Part shown: positions 9,494-18,611 of the stretch, one piece after another | Layout: each line of letters starts with the position of its first letter | How positions within the stretch are numbered: the stretch's first letter is position 1 | Source of the DNA: UBA668 sp038234785 | GTDB lineage: Bacteria > Actinomycetota > Acidimicrobiia > Acidimicrobiales > Ilumatobacteraceae | Assembly (NCBI GenBank): GCA_038234785.1 | Contig: JBBQTC010000007.1 | Span: forward strand, 1-64,000 | Reading direction: 5' to 3' | DNA length: 64,000 nt | The notes under the pieces: generated by a model | What the model saw: only the letters and a program-made list of their open reading frames with translations | Told to the model about the DNA's origin: nothing | Databases searched by the model: none | Position numbers and translations under genes: made by a program

Positions 9494-9838
9494 ATGGCAC
9501 GCTCCGTCCAACCCGAGACGACCACGATCGTGCAGTGCTGTGGTGTGGTCGGCGATCCTGCGCTCACCGTCGAACAGGCCGACTCGCTGGCAGCGGCGTT
9601 CGCAGCCCTCGCCGATCCCGCCCGCCTCCGAGTGCTCTCGCTGATCGCGACCTCCGAAGCAGGTGAGGTCTGCGCATGCGACCTCGTCGGGCCGGTCGGC
9701 AAGAGCCAGCCGACCGTGAGTCATCACCTCAAGGTTCTCCGCGAAGCCGGACTCGTCACCTCCGACAAGCGCGGGGTGTGGATGTGGTACCGGGTGGTGC
9801 CCGAACGGCTCGTGGAACTGCGCGACGCGCTGGCCTGA
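9494..9838 (+). CDS. arsR: ArsR-family metalloid-responsive repressor
   Basis: This 114-residue winged-helix repressor has the ArsR sensor motif VCACDL on the helix before the recognition helix GKSQPTVSHHLKVLREAGL. The two cysteines of C-x-C match the arsenic/antimony site of classical ArsR (ELCVCDL). An extra Cys-Cys pair lies near the N-terminus (IVQCCGVVG) and could add a ligand. The ATG at 9494 follows GAGGAG at 9483-9488. The gene is divergent from the ArsI-like lyase and probably controls both genes through the palindromes at 9423-9467. Given the partner, the inducer may be a trivalent organoarsenical, but this is inference. Confidence 0.92.
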   Translation: MARSVQPETTTIVQCCGVVGDPALTVEQADSLAAAFAALADPARLRVLSLIATSEAGEVCACDLVGPVGKSQPTVSHHLKVLREAGLVTSDKRGVWMWYRVVPERLVELRDALA

Positions 9839-9842
9839 CCGC

Positions 9843-10694
9843 TCAGTCGACCCAGCGCTCGATCCGCGCCGCCGCCGAGTCGTCGCCGAGGAGCTCACAG
9901 AGGGCGTCGACCCGTGCATGCCAGGCGCCTCTCCACTCGAGGTCGGCGGTCGCCTGCCGCAGCGGGAGATCGATCCGCAGTCGGGAGAGATCGCGGCACA
10001 ACAGCGCCTCCTCGCGGCGCTCGCGCAGCGCGGTGGCGAGCGCCTTCTTGTTGCGCACCGGGACATCCCACTCCGCGGCGTCGACGGGGATCGCCTCGAC
10101 CGTGCCGTAGCGAGCGAGCATCGTGCCCGCCGAACGGAGGCCCCAGCCAGGGACGCCGGGCAGCCCGTCGCTGCGGTCGCCGACGAGGGCGAACAGGTCG
10201 GGGATCTGATCGGGCGCCACGCCGTATCGTTCGAACACGGCCGGCTCATCGGTGACCACGTTGCGAATGCGATCGAGCACGACGACCCGCCCGCCCACCA
10301 CGCACTGGTTGAAGTCGTTGTCGGTGGCGCAGATCACCACCTGCGACACGTCGTGGTCGGCAGCGAAACGCGCCGCAGCGGTAGCGAGGATCTCGTCGGC
10401 TTGATAGCGACCACTCGGCCACATCGTGACGCCGAGGCTGCGGGCGACGGCGGCGGCGAGCGGCGCCTGGGCGGCGATGAGCGCCTCGGCTCCCCGGTTG
10501 CGAGTCGCCGGCGGCGCGACCACCGAGTCGAACGCGACCGCAACATGGCTGACATCGGGTTGGGCGAGCAGGGCGACGAGCGTCGCGAACAGCCCCCTCG
10601 CGGCCCCGACCTCATGCCCCTCGTGCTGCGCCCGGGGCGCGCCGTGGAAGCAGCGGAACAACTCGAAGGTCCCGTCGACCAGATGAACTTTCAT
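9843..10694 (-). CDS. 5'-3' exonuclease (PolA exo/FEN-like)
   Basis: This 283-residue protein matches the 5'-nuclease fold of the stand-alone exonuclease domain related to DNA polymerase I. It begins MKVHLVDGTFELFRCF and retains the acidic metal clusters in ADEILATAA, CATDNDFNQCV and GDRSDGLPGVPGWG (the helix-hairpin-helix entry). Several positions deviate from the usual forms (ADEIL for ADDVI, TDNDFNQ for GDKDLLQ), so it is a divergent member. It lies 41 bp downstream of the thioredoxin gene on the same strand and may share its transcript. A role in removing RNA/DNA flaps is inferred from the family. Confidence 0.85.
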   Translation of the reverse strand: MKVHLVDGTFELFRCFHGAPRAQHEGHEVGAARGLFATLVALLAQPDVSHVAVAFDSVVAPPATRNRGAEALIAAQAPLAAAVARSLGVTMWPSGRYQADEILATAAARFAADHDVSQVVICATDNDFNQCVVGGRVVVLDRIRNVVTDEPAVFERYGVAPDQIPDLFALVGDRSDGLPGVPGWGLRSAGTMLARYGTVEAIPVDAAEWDVPVRNKKALATALRERREEALLCRDLSRLRIDLPLRQATADLEWRGAWHARVDALCELLGDDSAAARIERWVD

Positions 10695-10735
10695 GGTGCC
10701 CCCACCATCGCTCCGCGCTCGCTACGAGCGATCGC

Positions 10736-11440
10736 TCAGAAGAGCCTGGCCGTGAGCTTCTTGCGATATCCGGCCGTCCGCGGGTCGTCTGGGCCCATCA
10801 ACTCGAGGATGTCGAGGAATCGCTGACGCGCGTCCTCATCCGCCTTGACCTCGTCGAGGAGCGCCTCCAGCGTGGCGTCGTGGTCGTCATCGGCGACGAA
10901 CGGCACTCGGGCCTTGGCGGCGACCACCCTGGTGCGGTCGGACTCGGGAATCCGCGCCAGGAACTGCAGCGCCTGCTCGCCTTCGCCGCGAGCGACGAGG
11001 AGCTCGGCGAGGCCCACGATCGCATCCTCGTTGCCCGGTTCGAGCTCCAGCGCCGCCCGGAACGAGCCCTCGGTTCCTTCGGCGATCAGGGCCGCCAGCG
11101 TCTGCTCGCCCTCCGTGGGGATCAGCGTGTCGACGAACTGCTGGACGACGTGCTCGGCCATGGCGCCCATGAAGCCGTCGACGATCTGCCCGTCCTTGAG
11201 CGCGTACACCGCGGGGATGGACTGCACCTGGAACGCCTGCGAGATCGCCGGGTTCTGATCGGTGTCGACCTTGACGAGCTCGACCTGGCCGTCGGTGGCG
11301 TCGACCACCTTCTCGAGGATCGGCCCGAGCGTGCGGCACGGACCACACCACGGCGCCCAGAGGTCGACCACCACGGGCACGGTGAACGACCGCTCGATGA
11401 CGTCGGTCTGAAAGGTGGCATCGGTGACATCGGTGGACAT
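10736..11440 (-). CDS. Thioredoxin-TPR protein, CnoX/YbbN-like
   Basis: The 234-residue protein has an N-terminal thioredoxin domain with the redox motif WAPWCGPC (near residues 28-35) and cis-proline motif SIPAVY. A C-terminal helical region from about residue 112 (TLAALIAEGTEGSFRAALELEPGNEDA) is typical of the tetratricopeptide part of CnoX/YbbN, a chaperedoxin. The redox motif is intact, unlike E. coli CnoX. The ATG at 11440 was chosen because the longer frame would run into the divergent gene's promoter. No strong ribosome site is visible, so the transcript may be leaderless. Confidence 0.88.
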   Translation of the reverse strand: MSTDVTDATFQTDVIERSFTVPVVVDLWAPWCGPCRTLGPILEKVVDATDGQVELVKVDTDQNPAISQAFQVQSIPAVYALKDGQIVDGFMGAMAEHVVQQFVDTLIPTEGEQTLAALIAEGTEGSFRAALELEPGNEDAIVGLAELLVARGEGEQALQFLARIPESDRTRVVAAKARVPFVADDDHDATLEALLDEVKADEDARQRFLDILELMGPDDPRTAGYRKKLTARLF

Positions 11441-11501
11441 GAGGGCACGATACCGCCCGGGGGCGGCACCGGCCGCCCAGCGCCGATACGGTACGAACAC
11501 C

Positions 11502-12536
11502 ATGACCGACGTGCCTGGCATCAATGTCCCCGCAGTCACCGAGTGGCTGCATGCCCACGTGCCCACAGCCCATGGACCGTTCACGTTCGACTTCATCGCC
11601 GGCGGGCACTCCAACCTCACCTACGCGGTCACCGGCCGAGATGGGGCCAGATTCGTCGTCCGCCGCCCGCCGCTCGGACACGTGCTGGCCAGCGCGCACG
11701 ACATGGGTCGCGAGCACCGCATCATCAGCGGCCTGCAGTCGTCGGCCGTGCCGGTGGCCCCGGCGCTGGGCTTCTGCGACGACCCGGCCGTGAACGATTC
11801 GCCGTTCTACGTCATGGGTTTCGTCGACGGGCACGTGTTGCGCGATCGCATGACCGCAGAGGCAGTGCTCAGCCCCGCCGCCCGCCGCACCGCCAGCGAG
11901 TCGCTCGTCGACACGATGGTCGCCATTCACTCCGTCGACCTGACGGCCAGCGGTCTCGCCCAGTTGGGTCAGCACGAGGGGTACATCGCCCGTCAGTTGA
12001 AGCGGTGGTACGGCCAGTGGAACCAACAGAAGACACGCGAGCTCGCCGCAGTCGATCGGGTCCATGACGAGCTGTTGCGTCGGATCCCCGAGCAGGGACC
12101 GGCCACGATCGTCCACGGTGACTACCGACTCGACAACTGCATGGTCGACGCCGACGGGCACGTCGTCGCCGTGCTCGATTGGGAGATCTGCACGCTCGGC
12201 GACCCGCTCGCCGACCTCGGACTCCTGCAGGTGTACTGGACCGGCCCGAACGATCCGGCCTCGGCGTGGAACGGATCCGCCACCACCGCGCCCGGTTTCT
12301 TCGAACGCAGCGAACTCGCCGACCGGTACGCCGCCGTGTCCGGTCGCGACATCTCCGCGCTGCCGTTCTACGTCTCCTTCGCGTATTGGAAGCTGGCGTG
12401 CATCCTCGAGGGCGTCTACTCGCGCTACCTCGGTGGCGCACTCGGAGTGCGCGATGCCGCCGAGCTCGAGCCGTTCAAGCTCCAGGTCGACGCGGCTGCA
12501 GCGAGTGCGCTGGCGCAACTGGAGACGTTGTCGTGA
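11502..12536 (+). CDS. APH-type phosphotransferase family protein
   Basis: This 344-residue aminoglycoside-phosphotransferase-fold kinase has the catalytic loop VHGDYRLDNCMV (near residues 204-215) and metal-binding VLDWEICTLGDPLADLG. The N-terminal lobe GGHSNLTYAV with VVRRPP binds ATP. Members of this ACAD10/11-like branch are usually associated with acyl-CoA or hydroxy-fatty-acid metabolism rather than antibiotic resistance. The ATG at 11502 is in the 61-bp divergent gap with the thioredoxin gene. Its stop overlaps the PAC2 gene start (GTGA). The substrate is unknown. Confidence 0.88.
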   Translation: MTDVPGINVPAVTEWLHAHVPTAHGPFTFDFIAGGHSNLTYAVTGRDGARFVVRRPPLGHVLASAHDMGREHRIISGLQSSAVPVAPALGFCDDPAVNDSPFYVMGFVDGHVLRDRMTAEAVLSPAARRTASESLVDTMVAIHSVDLTASGLAQLGQHEGYIARQLKRWYGQWNQQKTRELAAVDRVHDELLRRIPEQGPATIVHGDYRLDNCMVDADGHVVAVLDWEICTLGDPLADLGLLQVYWTGPNDPASAWNGSATTAPGFFERSELADRYAAVSGRDISALPFYVSFAYWKLACILEGVYSRYLGGALGVRDAAELEPFKLQVDAAAASALAQLETLS

Positions 12537-13408
12537 GCGCCGCCTACGAGGTCCACGGCGAACTCCCGACGCTCGACCGACCGGTTCTGGTGGTGATGCT
12601 CAGCGGGTGGATCGATGCCAGCGGCGCGGCGGCCTCGGCCATGAGCACCATCGACACCGGGTGCACCACGACGCCACTGGTCACCTTCGACAGCGACACG
12701 TTCATCGACTACCGCGCCCGACGCCCGATCATGGAACTCCGCGACGGGGTGAACACCCGACTCGTGTGGAGCGACATCCAGCTCAACTCGGGCACCGACC
12801 CGAACGGGAATCCGGTGCTCACCCTCACCGGTCCCGAGCCCGACGCGCAGTGGCGCGCGTTCGCCAAGGCGGTGTCCGAGCTAGCGCTGCGGCTGGGCGT
12901 GTACCAGATGGTCGCGCTCGGGAGCTACCCGTTCGCCGCCCCGCACACGCGACCCGCACGTCTGTCGAGTACGTCACCGTCGGCGGACGTGATCGCCAAC
13001 GTGCCGTACCTGAAGAGCTCGGTCGACGTGCCGGCCGGCGTGAGCGCGGTGCTCGAACACGGTCTCACCGAGGCGGGCATCGCGTCGTTGGGTCTGTGGG
13101 TGCAGGTGCCGCACTACGTGAGTGCGATGAGCTACCCCGCCGCGTCCGTGGCCCTGCTCGACGGGCTCCGCGAGGTCACCGGGATCGCCATCGACGCCAG
13201 CGCACTCGGGGCCGAGGCCGAGATCCAACGGGCTCGCATCGACCAACTCGTGAGCAGCAACGACGAGCACGGTGCCATGGTGCGCCAGCTCGAGCAGGCA
13301 TACGACCAGGCGGCGCAGGAGAGCAACTCGCTGGGTACCGCCGACCTGCCCAGCGGCGACGAGCTTGCCGCCGAGTTCGAGCGCTTCCTCCGCGACCAGG
13401 GCGACTGA
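12533..13408 (+). CDS. PAC2 family (proteasome assembly chaperone-like) protein
   Basis: This 291-residue protein matches the actinobacterial PAC2 family, with LVVMLSGWIDASGAAASAM near the N-terminus and LGSYPFAAPHTRPARLS and the ALGLWVQVPHYV-type segment in the middle. The C-terminal 60 residues are acidic and helical (EIQRARIDQLVSSNDEHGAM). The GTG start was chosen for its 4-bp overlap with the kinase stop. In actinobacteria these proteins are linked by homology to proteasome assembly, but their role is unproven; no proteasome genes are in the window. Confidence 0.88.
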   Translation: MSAAYEVHGELPTLDRPVLVVMLSGWIDASGAAASAMSTIDTGCTTTPLVTFDSDTFIDYRARRPIMELRDGVNTRLVWSDIQLNSGTDPNGNPVLTLTGPEPDAQWRAFAKAVSELALRLGVYQMVALGSYPFAAPHTRPARLSSTSPSADVIANVPYLKSSVDVPAGVSAVLEHGLTEAGIASLGLWVQVPHYVSAMSYPAASVALLDGLREVTGIAIDASALGAEAEIQRARIDQLVSSNDEHGAMVRQLEQAYDQAAQESNSLGTADLPSGDELAAEFERFLRDQGD

Positions 13409-13478
13409 CGCACGACTGACCCTCCGCTCCTGGCACGCGGCTACCTTGCTGCTCACGTTCGAGGCACGGAGGGGAACC

Positions 13479-14498
13479 ATGAAGGTCGACGGAGGCATCA
13501 GCACCAACCTGCACACCGCAGGCGCACAGGCCAAGGATCTCGAGGCAGCCGGCTACAGCGGCGCTTGGACGGCGGAGACGAGCCACGACCCGTTCTTCCC
13601 CCTCCTGCTCGGCGCCGAACACACCGAGACGCTCGAACTCGGCACCTCGATCGCCGTCGCCTTCGCCCGAAATCCGATGACGCTCGCCAACATCGGCTGG
13701 GATCTGCAGTCGTTCTCCAAGGGTCGCTTCATCCTCGGCCTCGGCAGCCAGATCAAGCCGCACATCACCAAGCGCTTCAGCATGGAGTGGAGCCATCCGG
13801 CGCCACGGATGCGCGAGATGATCATGGCCATCCGCGCCATCTGGGACACCTGGGAGAACGGCACGCCGCTCGCCTTCCGAGGCGACTTCTACACGCACAC
13901 GTTGATGACCCCGTTCTTCACCCCGGAGCGTGCCGACCTCGCCGGCTTCGGCGTGCCGAAGATCTTTCTCGCCGGTGTCGGAGAGCTGATGACCGAGGTC
14001 GCCGGCGAGGTGTGCGACGGGTTCATCTGCCACGGCTTCACCACCGAGAAGTACCTCCGCGAGGTCTCGATCCCGGCGCTGGCTCGTGGCCGCGCCAAGG
14101 CCGGCAAGACCATGGACGGCTTCGAGATCATCGGCCCCTCGTTCGTGGTCACGGGCAACACCGAGGAGGAGATGGCGGCGGCCGCAGCCGGCACCCGCCA
14201 ACAGATCGCGTTCTACGGCAGCACTCCGGCATACCGCGGGGTCCTCGACGTGCACGGCTGGGGCGGGATGCAGGAGGAGCTCAACCGGCTCTCCAAGCTG
14301 GGCGAGTGGGTCGAGATGGGCAACCTCATCACCGACGAGGTGCTCAACACCTTCGCCGTCGTCGGCCAGCCCGAGACGGTGGCGCCGGAACTGCACCGCC
14401 GCTACGGCGACGTCATCCAGCGGCTCAGCTTCTACGCGCCGTACAAGAGCAACCCTGAGCGCTGGGCCCAGGTCCTGGCCGACCTCAAGGCGGCCTGA
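13479..14498 (+). CDS. LLM-class F420-dependent oxidoreductase
   Basis: This 339-residue luciferase-like monooxygenase-fold protein begins MKVDGGISTNLHTAGAQAKD. It carries TSIAVAFARNPMTLANIGWDLQSFSKGRFILGLGSQ, characteristic of the TIGR03617-type F420-dependent group common in actinobacteria. The ATG at 13479 follows CGGAGGGG. It is 70 bp downstream of the PAC2 gene. Cofactor F420 use is inferred from the family; the substrate is unknown. The gene ends before a repeat-bearing gap shared with the convergent SDR gene. Confidence 0.88.
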   Translation: MKVDGGISTNLHTAGAQAKDLEAAGYSGAWTAETSHDPFFPLLLGAEHTETLELGTSIAVAFARNPMTLANIGWDLQSFSKGRFILGLGSQIKPHITKRFSMEWSHPAPRMREMIMAIRAIWDTWENGTPLAFRGDFYTHTLMTPFFTPERADLAGFGVPKIFLAGVGELMTEVAGEVCDGFICHGFTTEKYLREVSIPALARGRAKAGKTMDGFEIIGPSFVVTGNTEEEMAAAAAGTRQQIAFYGSTPAYRGVLDVHGWGGMQEELNRLSKLGEWVEMGNLITDEVLNTFAVVGQPETVAPELHRRYGDVIQRLSFYAPYKSNPERWAQVLADLKAA

Positions 14499-14516
14499 CC
14501 CCGCCGATCGGCCACC

Positions 14517-14599
14517 CGGCTTCTGGTCAGGAATCCTCCCGTCGCCGCTTCTGGTCCGGGTTGTTCCCGGCAGCCGGGAAAATTGCTCCCCAGAAGCCG
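14517..14599. repeat. Intergenic repeat family 1, element A
   Basis: The gap between two convergent genes holds three copies of a 26-nt motif: two direct copies (14517-14542 and 14545-14570) and one inverted copy (14574-14599). The common core is TTCTGG at one end and TTCCCGG or a variant at the other. Copies 2 and 3 abut through a perfect hairpin (TTCCCGG, CAG, CCGGGAA). The same motif occurs three times at 24397-24479. It could act as a bidirectional terminator or be a small non-autonomous repeat. Confidence 0.8.
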
Positions 14600-14611
14600 C
14601 CGTGGTGGGGG

Positions 14612-15391
14612 TCAGCGGGCGCGCATCGCCCCGTCGATGGGAATTGCCGCGCCGCTCAGGAACGCCGCGTCGTCGCTGCACAGGAACAGCATCAGTGCGG
14701 CGACGTCGACGGGTTCGCCGTAGCGCCCGAGCGGGATCGACGCCGCGATCAGATCGTGCACAGCGGCCGGGTCGGCGGGGTTCATCCCCTCCTCGAGTGC
14801 CCGCATCATGCGGGTCTCGATCGGCGACGGGCACACCGCGTTGACGCGGATGCGAAGTGGTGCGAACTCGAGCGCGGCAGTCTTGGTGAGGCCGATCACG
14901 GCGTGCTTGGACGCGCCGTAGGCGACGATGCCCGGCGTGCCGCTGAGTCCGGCGACCGACGACAGGTTGACGATCGCACCGCCGCCACGACCGGCGATCA
15001 CCGGGCCGGCGTGCTTCATCCCCAAGAAGACACCGCGCACGTTGACGGCCAACACGCGGTCGAACTGGCCGACGTCGGTGTCGGTCAATGGCGTGATCGG
15101 GCCCTCGATGCCGGCGTTGTTGACGAGCGCATCGAGCCCACCGAAGGTGGTGACCGCCGCTTCGACGTAGGAACGAACCTGCGCCTCATCGGTGACGTCG
15201 GCGGAGACTGATGCGGCACTGCCACCCGCGGCACTCACGAGTCGAACCGTCTCCTCGAGCGCGTCGCCGGCGAGGTCGACCGCGACGACCGAGGCCCCCT
15301 CGGCGGCGAATCGGAGTGCCGCCTCCCGTCCGATACCGCCTGCGGCGCCGGTGATGGCCACCACCCGTCCTTGGAATCGCTGCGTGCTCAT
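14612..15391 (-). CDS. SDR family NAD(P)-dependent oxidoreductase
   Basis: This classical short-chain dehydrogenase of 259 residues has the nucleotide motif TGAAGGIG near the N-terminus, NNAG in the middle, the catalytic serine in VNLSSVAG, and YGASK as the Y-x3-K motif. An acidic residue after the second strand (AVDLAG) suggests NAD preference. The ATG at 15391 is taken rather than one five codons upstream because it fits the family start MSTQRFQGRVVAITG. No clear ribosome site is visible. It is divergent from the DUF2277 gene with a 42-bp gap. The substrate is unknown. Confidence 0.9.
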   Translation of the reverse strand: MSTQRFQGRVVAITGAAGGIGREAALRFAAEGASVVAVDLAGDALEETVRLVSAAGGSAASVSADVTDEAQVRSYVEAAVTTFGGLDALVNNAGIEGPITPLTDTDVGQFDRVLAVNVRGVFLGMKHAGPVIAGRGGGAIVNLSSVAGLSGTPGIVAYGASKHAVIGLTKTAALEFAPLRIRVNAVCPSPIETRMMRALEEGMNPADPAAVHDLIAASIPLGRYGEPVDVAALMLFLCSDDAAFLSGAAIPIDGAMRAR

Positions 15392-15433
15392 CGCCGGACG
15401 GTACACCGTCGTCCGATCGCTATCGTCGTCGAG

Positions 15434-15691
15434 ATGTGCCGCAACATCACCACGCTTCGCGGACTCGAGCCCGGCGCTACGGCCGAGGAGATCGAGGCCG
15501 CCGCCCGTCAGTACGTCCGCAAGGTCAGCGGCGTGCAGAGCCTGTCACCCGCCACCGCCGAACCGTTCGAGCACGCAGTCGCCGTGATCGCCGAGGCGAC
15601 CACCCTGTTGTTGGCCGCGCTCCCGCCCCGCAAGCAGCCGCCGCCGACCCTGCCGCCCCTGCGCCGGATCAAGGTGGCTCGTCCGGCGTGA
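15434..15691 (+). CDS. DUF2277 domain protein
   Basis: This small, 85-residue protein begins MCRNITTLRGLEPGATAEEIEAAARQYVRKVSG, which is the DUF2277 signature (M-C-R-N-I, then an AT-x-EEI helix and QYVRKVSG). A helix follows, then a proline-rich tail. The start at 15434 is fixed by the conserved MCRN. DUF2277 proteins are short soluble proteins of unknown function, widespread in bacteria. It is followed 41 bp downstream by the helicase gene. Confidence 0.9.
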   Translation: MCRNITTLRGLEPGATAEEIEAAARQYVRKVSGVQSLSPATAEPFEHAVAVIAEATTLLLAALPPRKQPPPTLPPLRRIKVARPA

Positions 15692-15732
15692 GCCCGGTTT
15701 CCGCAAGAACATCTGTTCGATAAGGTGGCGCG

Positions 15733-18555
15733 ATGGCCGTCGCTCGCACCCTCTCGATCCCGTGCGTCTACTGCGGCGGCAGTCATGGATCTGCAGCGGA
15801 CGTGCGCGACTGCTGGCAGCGCGCCGGTGGAGTCGAGGCCGTTCCCACCGACGACGCCGCGCCGACCCTGTTCGACGCCCCGCCCGACGCGGTCGACCCA
15901 CCGTTCCCGGTGCACGCGACTGTTGCAACCGCGACAGCACGGCGCGGGCCACCTGCGCTCGGCCGCAACGTGCTCGTGCGATCCGGGCAGGCACCGCCCG
16001 ACGAGTGGGCCGACGCGCCGCGCATCGTGGTCACGGCCGACGACGTCGCACTGCTGGTCGAGCTGCAGGCGCTCGCCCATCAGCGTTCGGGCGTCGTGCT
16101 CGAGGTCGACGACCGCATCGCCCCCGAGCGCCTCGCCCCCGGACGCTCCTCCGCTGCTCCTCACGAGCTCGGGCCACGCTTCACCTTCCACGTCGACACC
16201 CTGCGCCACATCCTCACGGCGAACACCGTCGACGCCCGCGATGGTGCTCGCTGGGCGCCGCTCGATGCGGCGTCTGCGCTCGGCGCACGTGCCGTCACCG
16301 ATGGGCGAGGCGACGTCGAACTGCCCGACGGAACCCGCGCCTGGCTCGACGGCGGGCCACCCAGGTTCACCCCGTCCATCGACGGGATCGCCGTCGTGCA
16401 CCGTGTCGGCATCGAACACCGCTCGTTGCGGCTGCCCATCGACAACGAGTCGGTCGCCGACCTCGCCCCCGACCAACTGGCTGCGGTCACCCATCCCGAT
16501 GGCGCGGCGCGGATCATCGCCCCGGCCGGCTCCGGCAAGACCCGGGTGCTCACCGAGCGCGCCCGACATCTCGTCCGCCACTGGCAGCTGCCACCGTCAG
16601 CGGTGTGCCTCGTCGCCTTCAACAAGCGCGCGCAGGAGGAGATCGTCGAGCGCACTCGCGACCTCCCGGGTCTCCAGGTCCGCACGCTCAACGCCATCGC
16701 CCTCGCCGTGGTCAACGGCACGGCGCCGTTCGCCCGCCAACCCCAGCGCTTCGCCACCATCGACGAGCCGGAGGTCCGCCGCATCATCGGCCGCCTCGTC
16801 ACCTTCCCCCGCAAACGCAACGCAGATCCGGTCGCGACCTGGCTCGAGGCACTCTCATCGGCACGGCTTGGCCTGCGTGACCCGTCCGAGGTCGAGCAGA
16901 GCTATGACGGCGACGTCGAGGGCTTCGCCGAGGTCTTCCCCAGGTACCGATCCGAGCTCGCCGGCGCCGGGTCGCTCGACTACGACGAGCAGATCTATCG
17001 AGCGATCCTGCTCCTGCTCACCGATCCCGACGCCCGCGCGGTCGCGCAGCGGGCATGCCGGGTGCTGCTCGTCGACGAGTTCCAGGACCTGACGCCCGCC
17101 CACTTGCTGCTCGTGCGGCTGCTCGCCGGACCCGACGCCGCGGTGTTCGGCGTGGGCGACGACGACCAGACCATCTACGGCTACAACGGTGCCGATCCCG
17201 CCTGGCTGATCGACTTCGCCGGGCTGTTCCCGGGCGCGGGCCAGCATCCTCTCGAGGTCAACTACCGGTGTCCGGGAGGCATCGTTCGCGCGGCCGACAC
17301 CTTGCTGCGCCACAACCGACGGCGCATCGCCAAGGTCATCCGATCCGCGCAGCCCGACCGCGACGGATTCATGGTCGCCCCAGGTGACGGCACGTCGGTG
17401 AGCACCACGGTCAGAGCCGTGCAGACGGCCGTCGAGGCCGGATCGCCGACGACGGAGATCGCCGTGCTCACGCGCGTCAACTCGTTGCTCGCACCCGTGC
17501 AGGTCGGACTCCACGCGGCGGGCATCGCCACCAGCGGTGGCGTCGGCCGCGAGTTCTTGGAGCGCACGGCAGTCCGCGCCGCGCTCGCTTGGCTGAGGCT
17601 GGCCATCACCGACGGCTCACTCGACCCTGGCGACGTCGGCGAAGCGCTGCGACGCCCGTCGCGGTCCATGCACCCCAGGGTCGCCGGCTGGGTGGCCGAA
17701 CAGTCGTCGGTGGCGGGTCTGCGACGTCTCGCCGACCGCATCACCACCGAACGCGACGCGAAGAGTGTCACCGAGTTCGCCGACGACATCGAGAAGCTGC
17801 AGCGCGGCGTGAGCAGTCGCCGAAGCACCGCACAGCTGTTCGCCGCATTGCGCGACCAGATGGGCCTCGCCAACAGCATCGCCACGCTCGACGCGCACCG
17901 TCACGGCATGAACCGCGCCGCGCAGAACGACGACCTCACCGCGTTGGCGCAGTTGGCAGATCTCCAGCCCGACCCGGCAGCGTTCGAGCCTTGGCTGCGC
18001 AACGCACTCTCCGCCCGCTGGCAGGCCGACGGGGTCACGCTGGCGACGGTGCATCGCGTGAAGGGACAGGAGTGGCCGTTCGTCGTGCTGCACCAAGCCG
18101 ACGCCGACCAGTTTCCCCACCGACTCGCCACCGACGTCGAGGAGGAGCGACGCCTCTTCCACGTCGCCATCACGCGGGCCCAGCGTGATGTGTTGGTCGT
18201 CCCGTCGGATCATCCGTCGCCGTTCATCACCGATTGCAGTACCGAGCCCAGCGAGCGCCGCACGGTGGTCGCTCCCACTCGCGCAGCAGTTCGTCCCGCT
18301 GCTGCCGCCAAACCTGGTGACGGTCTCACGGGCGAGCAGGCGGCGACGTTCGAGGCTCTGCGGGCATGGCGCCGACACGCTGCCGCAGGCAAGCCGGCCT
18401 ACACCGTGCTGCCCGACTCTGCGCTGCACGAGATCGCGGTGCGCCAGCCGTCGTCGCTCGACGCCCTCGCCGCAATCAAGGGAATCGGCCCGAACAAGCT
18501 CGGCCAATACGGCAACGGCATCCTCGGTGTGCTCGCCGACCTGACGTCGAGCTAG
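15733..18555 (+). CDS. UvrD/Rep-like helicase with HRDC domain
   Basis: This 940-residue protein carries superfamily 1A helicase motifs. Walker A APAGSGKTRVL lies near residues 264-274, motif II VDEFQD near 446-451, GVGDDDQTIYGYNGA as motif III, and VTLATVHRVKGQEWP as motif V. A C-terminal HRDC domain spans about residues 865-940 (GLTGEQAATFEALRAWR ... IKGIGPNKLGQYG). The first 230 residues are unusual. They open with CVYCGGSHGSAADVRDCW, a possible C2HC zinc site, and contain no helicase motif. Helicase plus HRDC recalls mycobacterial UvrD2, but the N-terminal extension differs. A role in DNA repair is inferred. Confidence 0.9.
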   Translation: MAVARTLSIPCVYCGGSHGSAADVRDCWQRAGGVEAVPTDDAAPTLFDAPPDAVDPPFPVHATVATATARRGPPALGRNVLVRSGQAPPDEWADAPRIVVTADDVALLVELQALAHQRSGVVLEVDDRIAPERLAPGRSSAAPHELGPRFTFHVDTLRHILTANTVDARDGARWAPLDAASALGARAVTDGRGDVELPDGTRAWLDGGPPRFTPSIDGIAVVHRVGIEHRSLRLPIDNESVADLAPDQLAAVTHPDGAARIIAPAGSGKTRVLTERARHLVRHWQLPPSAVCLVAFNKRAQEEIVERTRDLPGLQVRTLNAIALAVVNGTAPFARQPQRFATIDEPEVRRIIGRLVTFPRKRNADPVATWLEALSSARLGLRDPSEVEQSYDGDVEGFAEVFPRYRSELAGAGSLDYDEQIYRAILLLLTDPDARAVAQRACRVLLVDEFQDLTPAHLLLVRLLAGPDAAVFGVGDDDQTIYGYNGADPAWLIDFAGLFPGAGQHPLEVNYRCPGGIVRAADTLLRHNRRRIAKVIRSAQPDRDGFMVAPGDGTSVSTTVRAVQTAVEAGSPTTEIAVLTRVNSLLAPVQVGLHAAGIATSGGVGREFLERTAVRAALAWLRLAITDGSLDPGDVGEALRRPSRSMHPRVAGWVAEQSSVAGLRRLADRITTERDAKSVTEFADDIEKLQRGVSSRRSTAQLFAALRDQMGLANSIATLDAHRHGMNRAAQNDDLTALAQLADLQPDPAAFEPWLRNALSARWQADGVTLATVHRVKGQEWPFVVLHQADADQFPHRLATDVEEERRLFHVAITRAQRDVLVVPSDHPSPFITDCSTEPSERRTVVAPTRAAVRPAAAAKPGDGLTGEQAATFEALRAWRRHAAAGKPAYTVLPDSALHEIAVRQPSSLDALAAIKGIGPNKLGQYGNGILGVLADLTSS

Positions 18556-18611
18556 GCGGAAGCCCCGGCGCGCGCCGCGCCCACCGTGATCGACCACCCG
18601 TGCGCGTGCGC

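Noticed and set aside
9843..10694. DNA polymerase I.
   Set aside because: Only the 5'-nuclease part is present; there is no polymerase domain, so this is a stand-alone exonuclease-like protein.
11502..12536. An aminoglycoside resistance gene.
   Set aside because: The kinase fold is shared, but the sequence belongs with the ACAD10/11-like phosphotransferase branch and its context is housekeeping.
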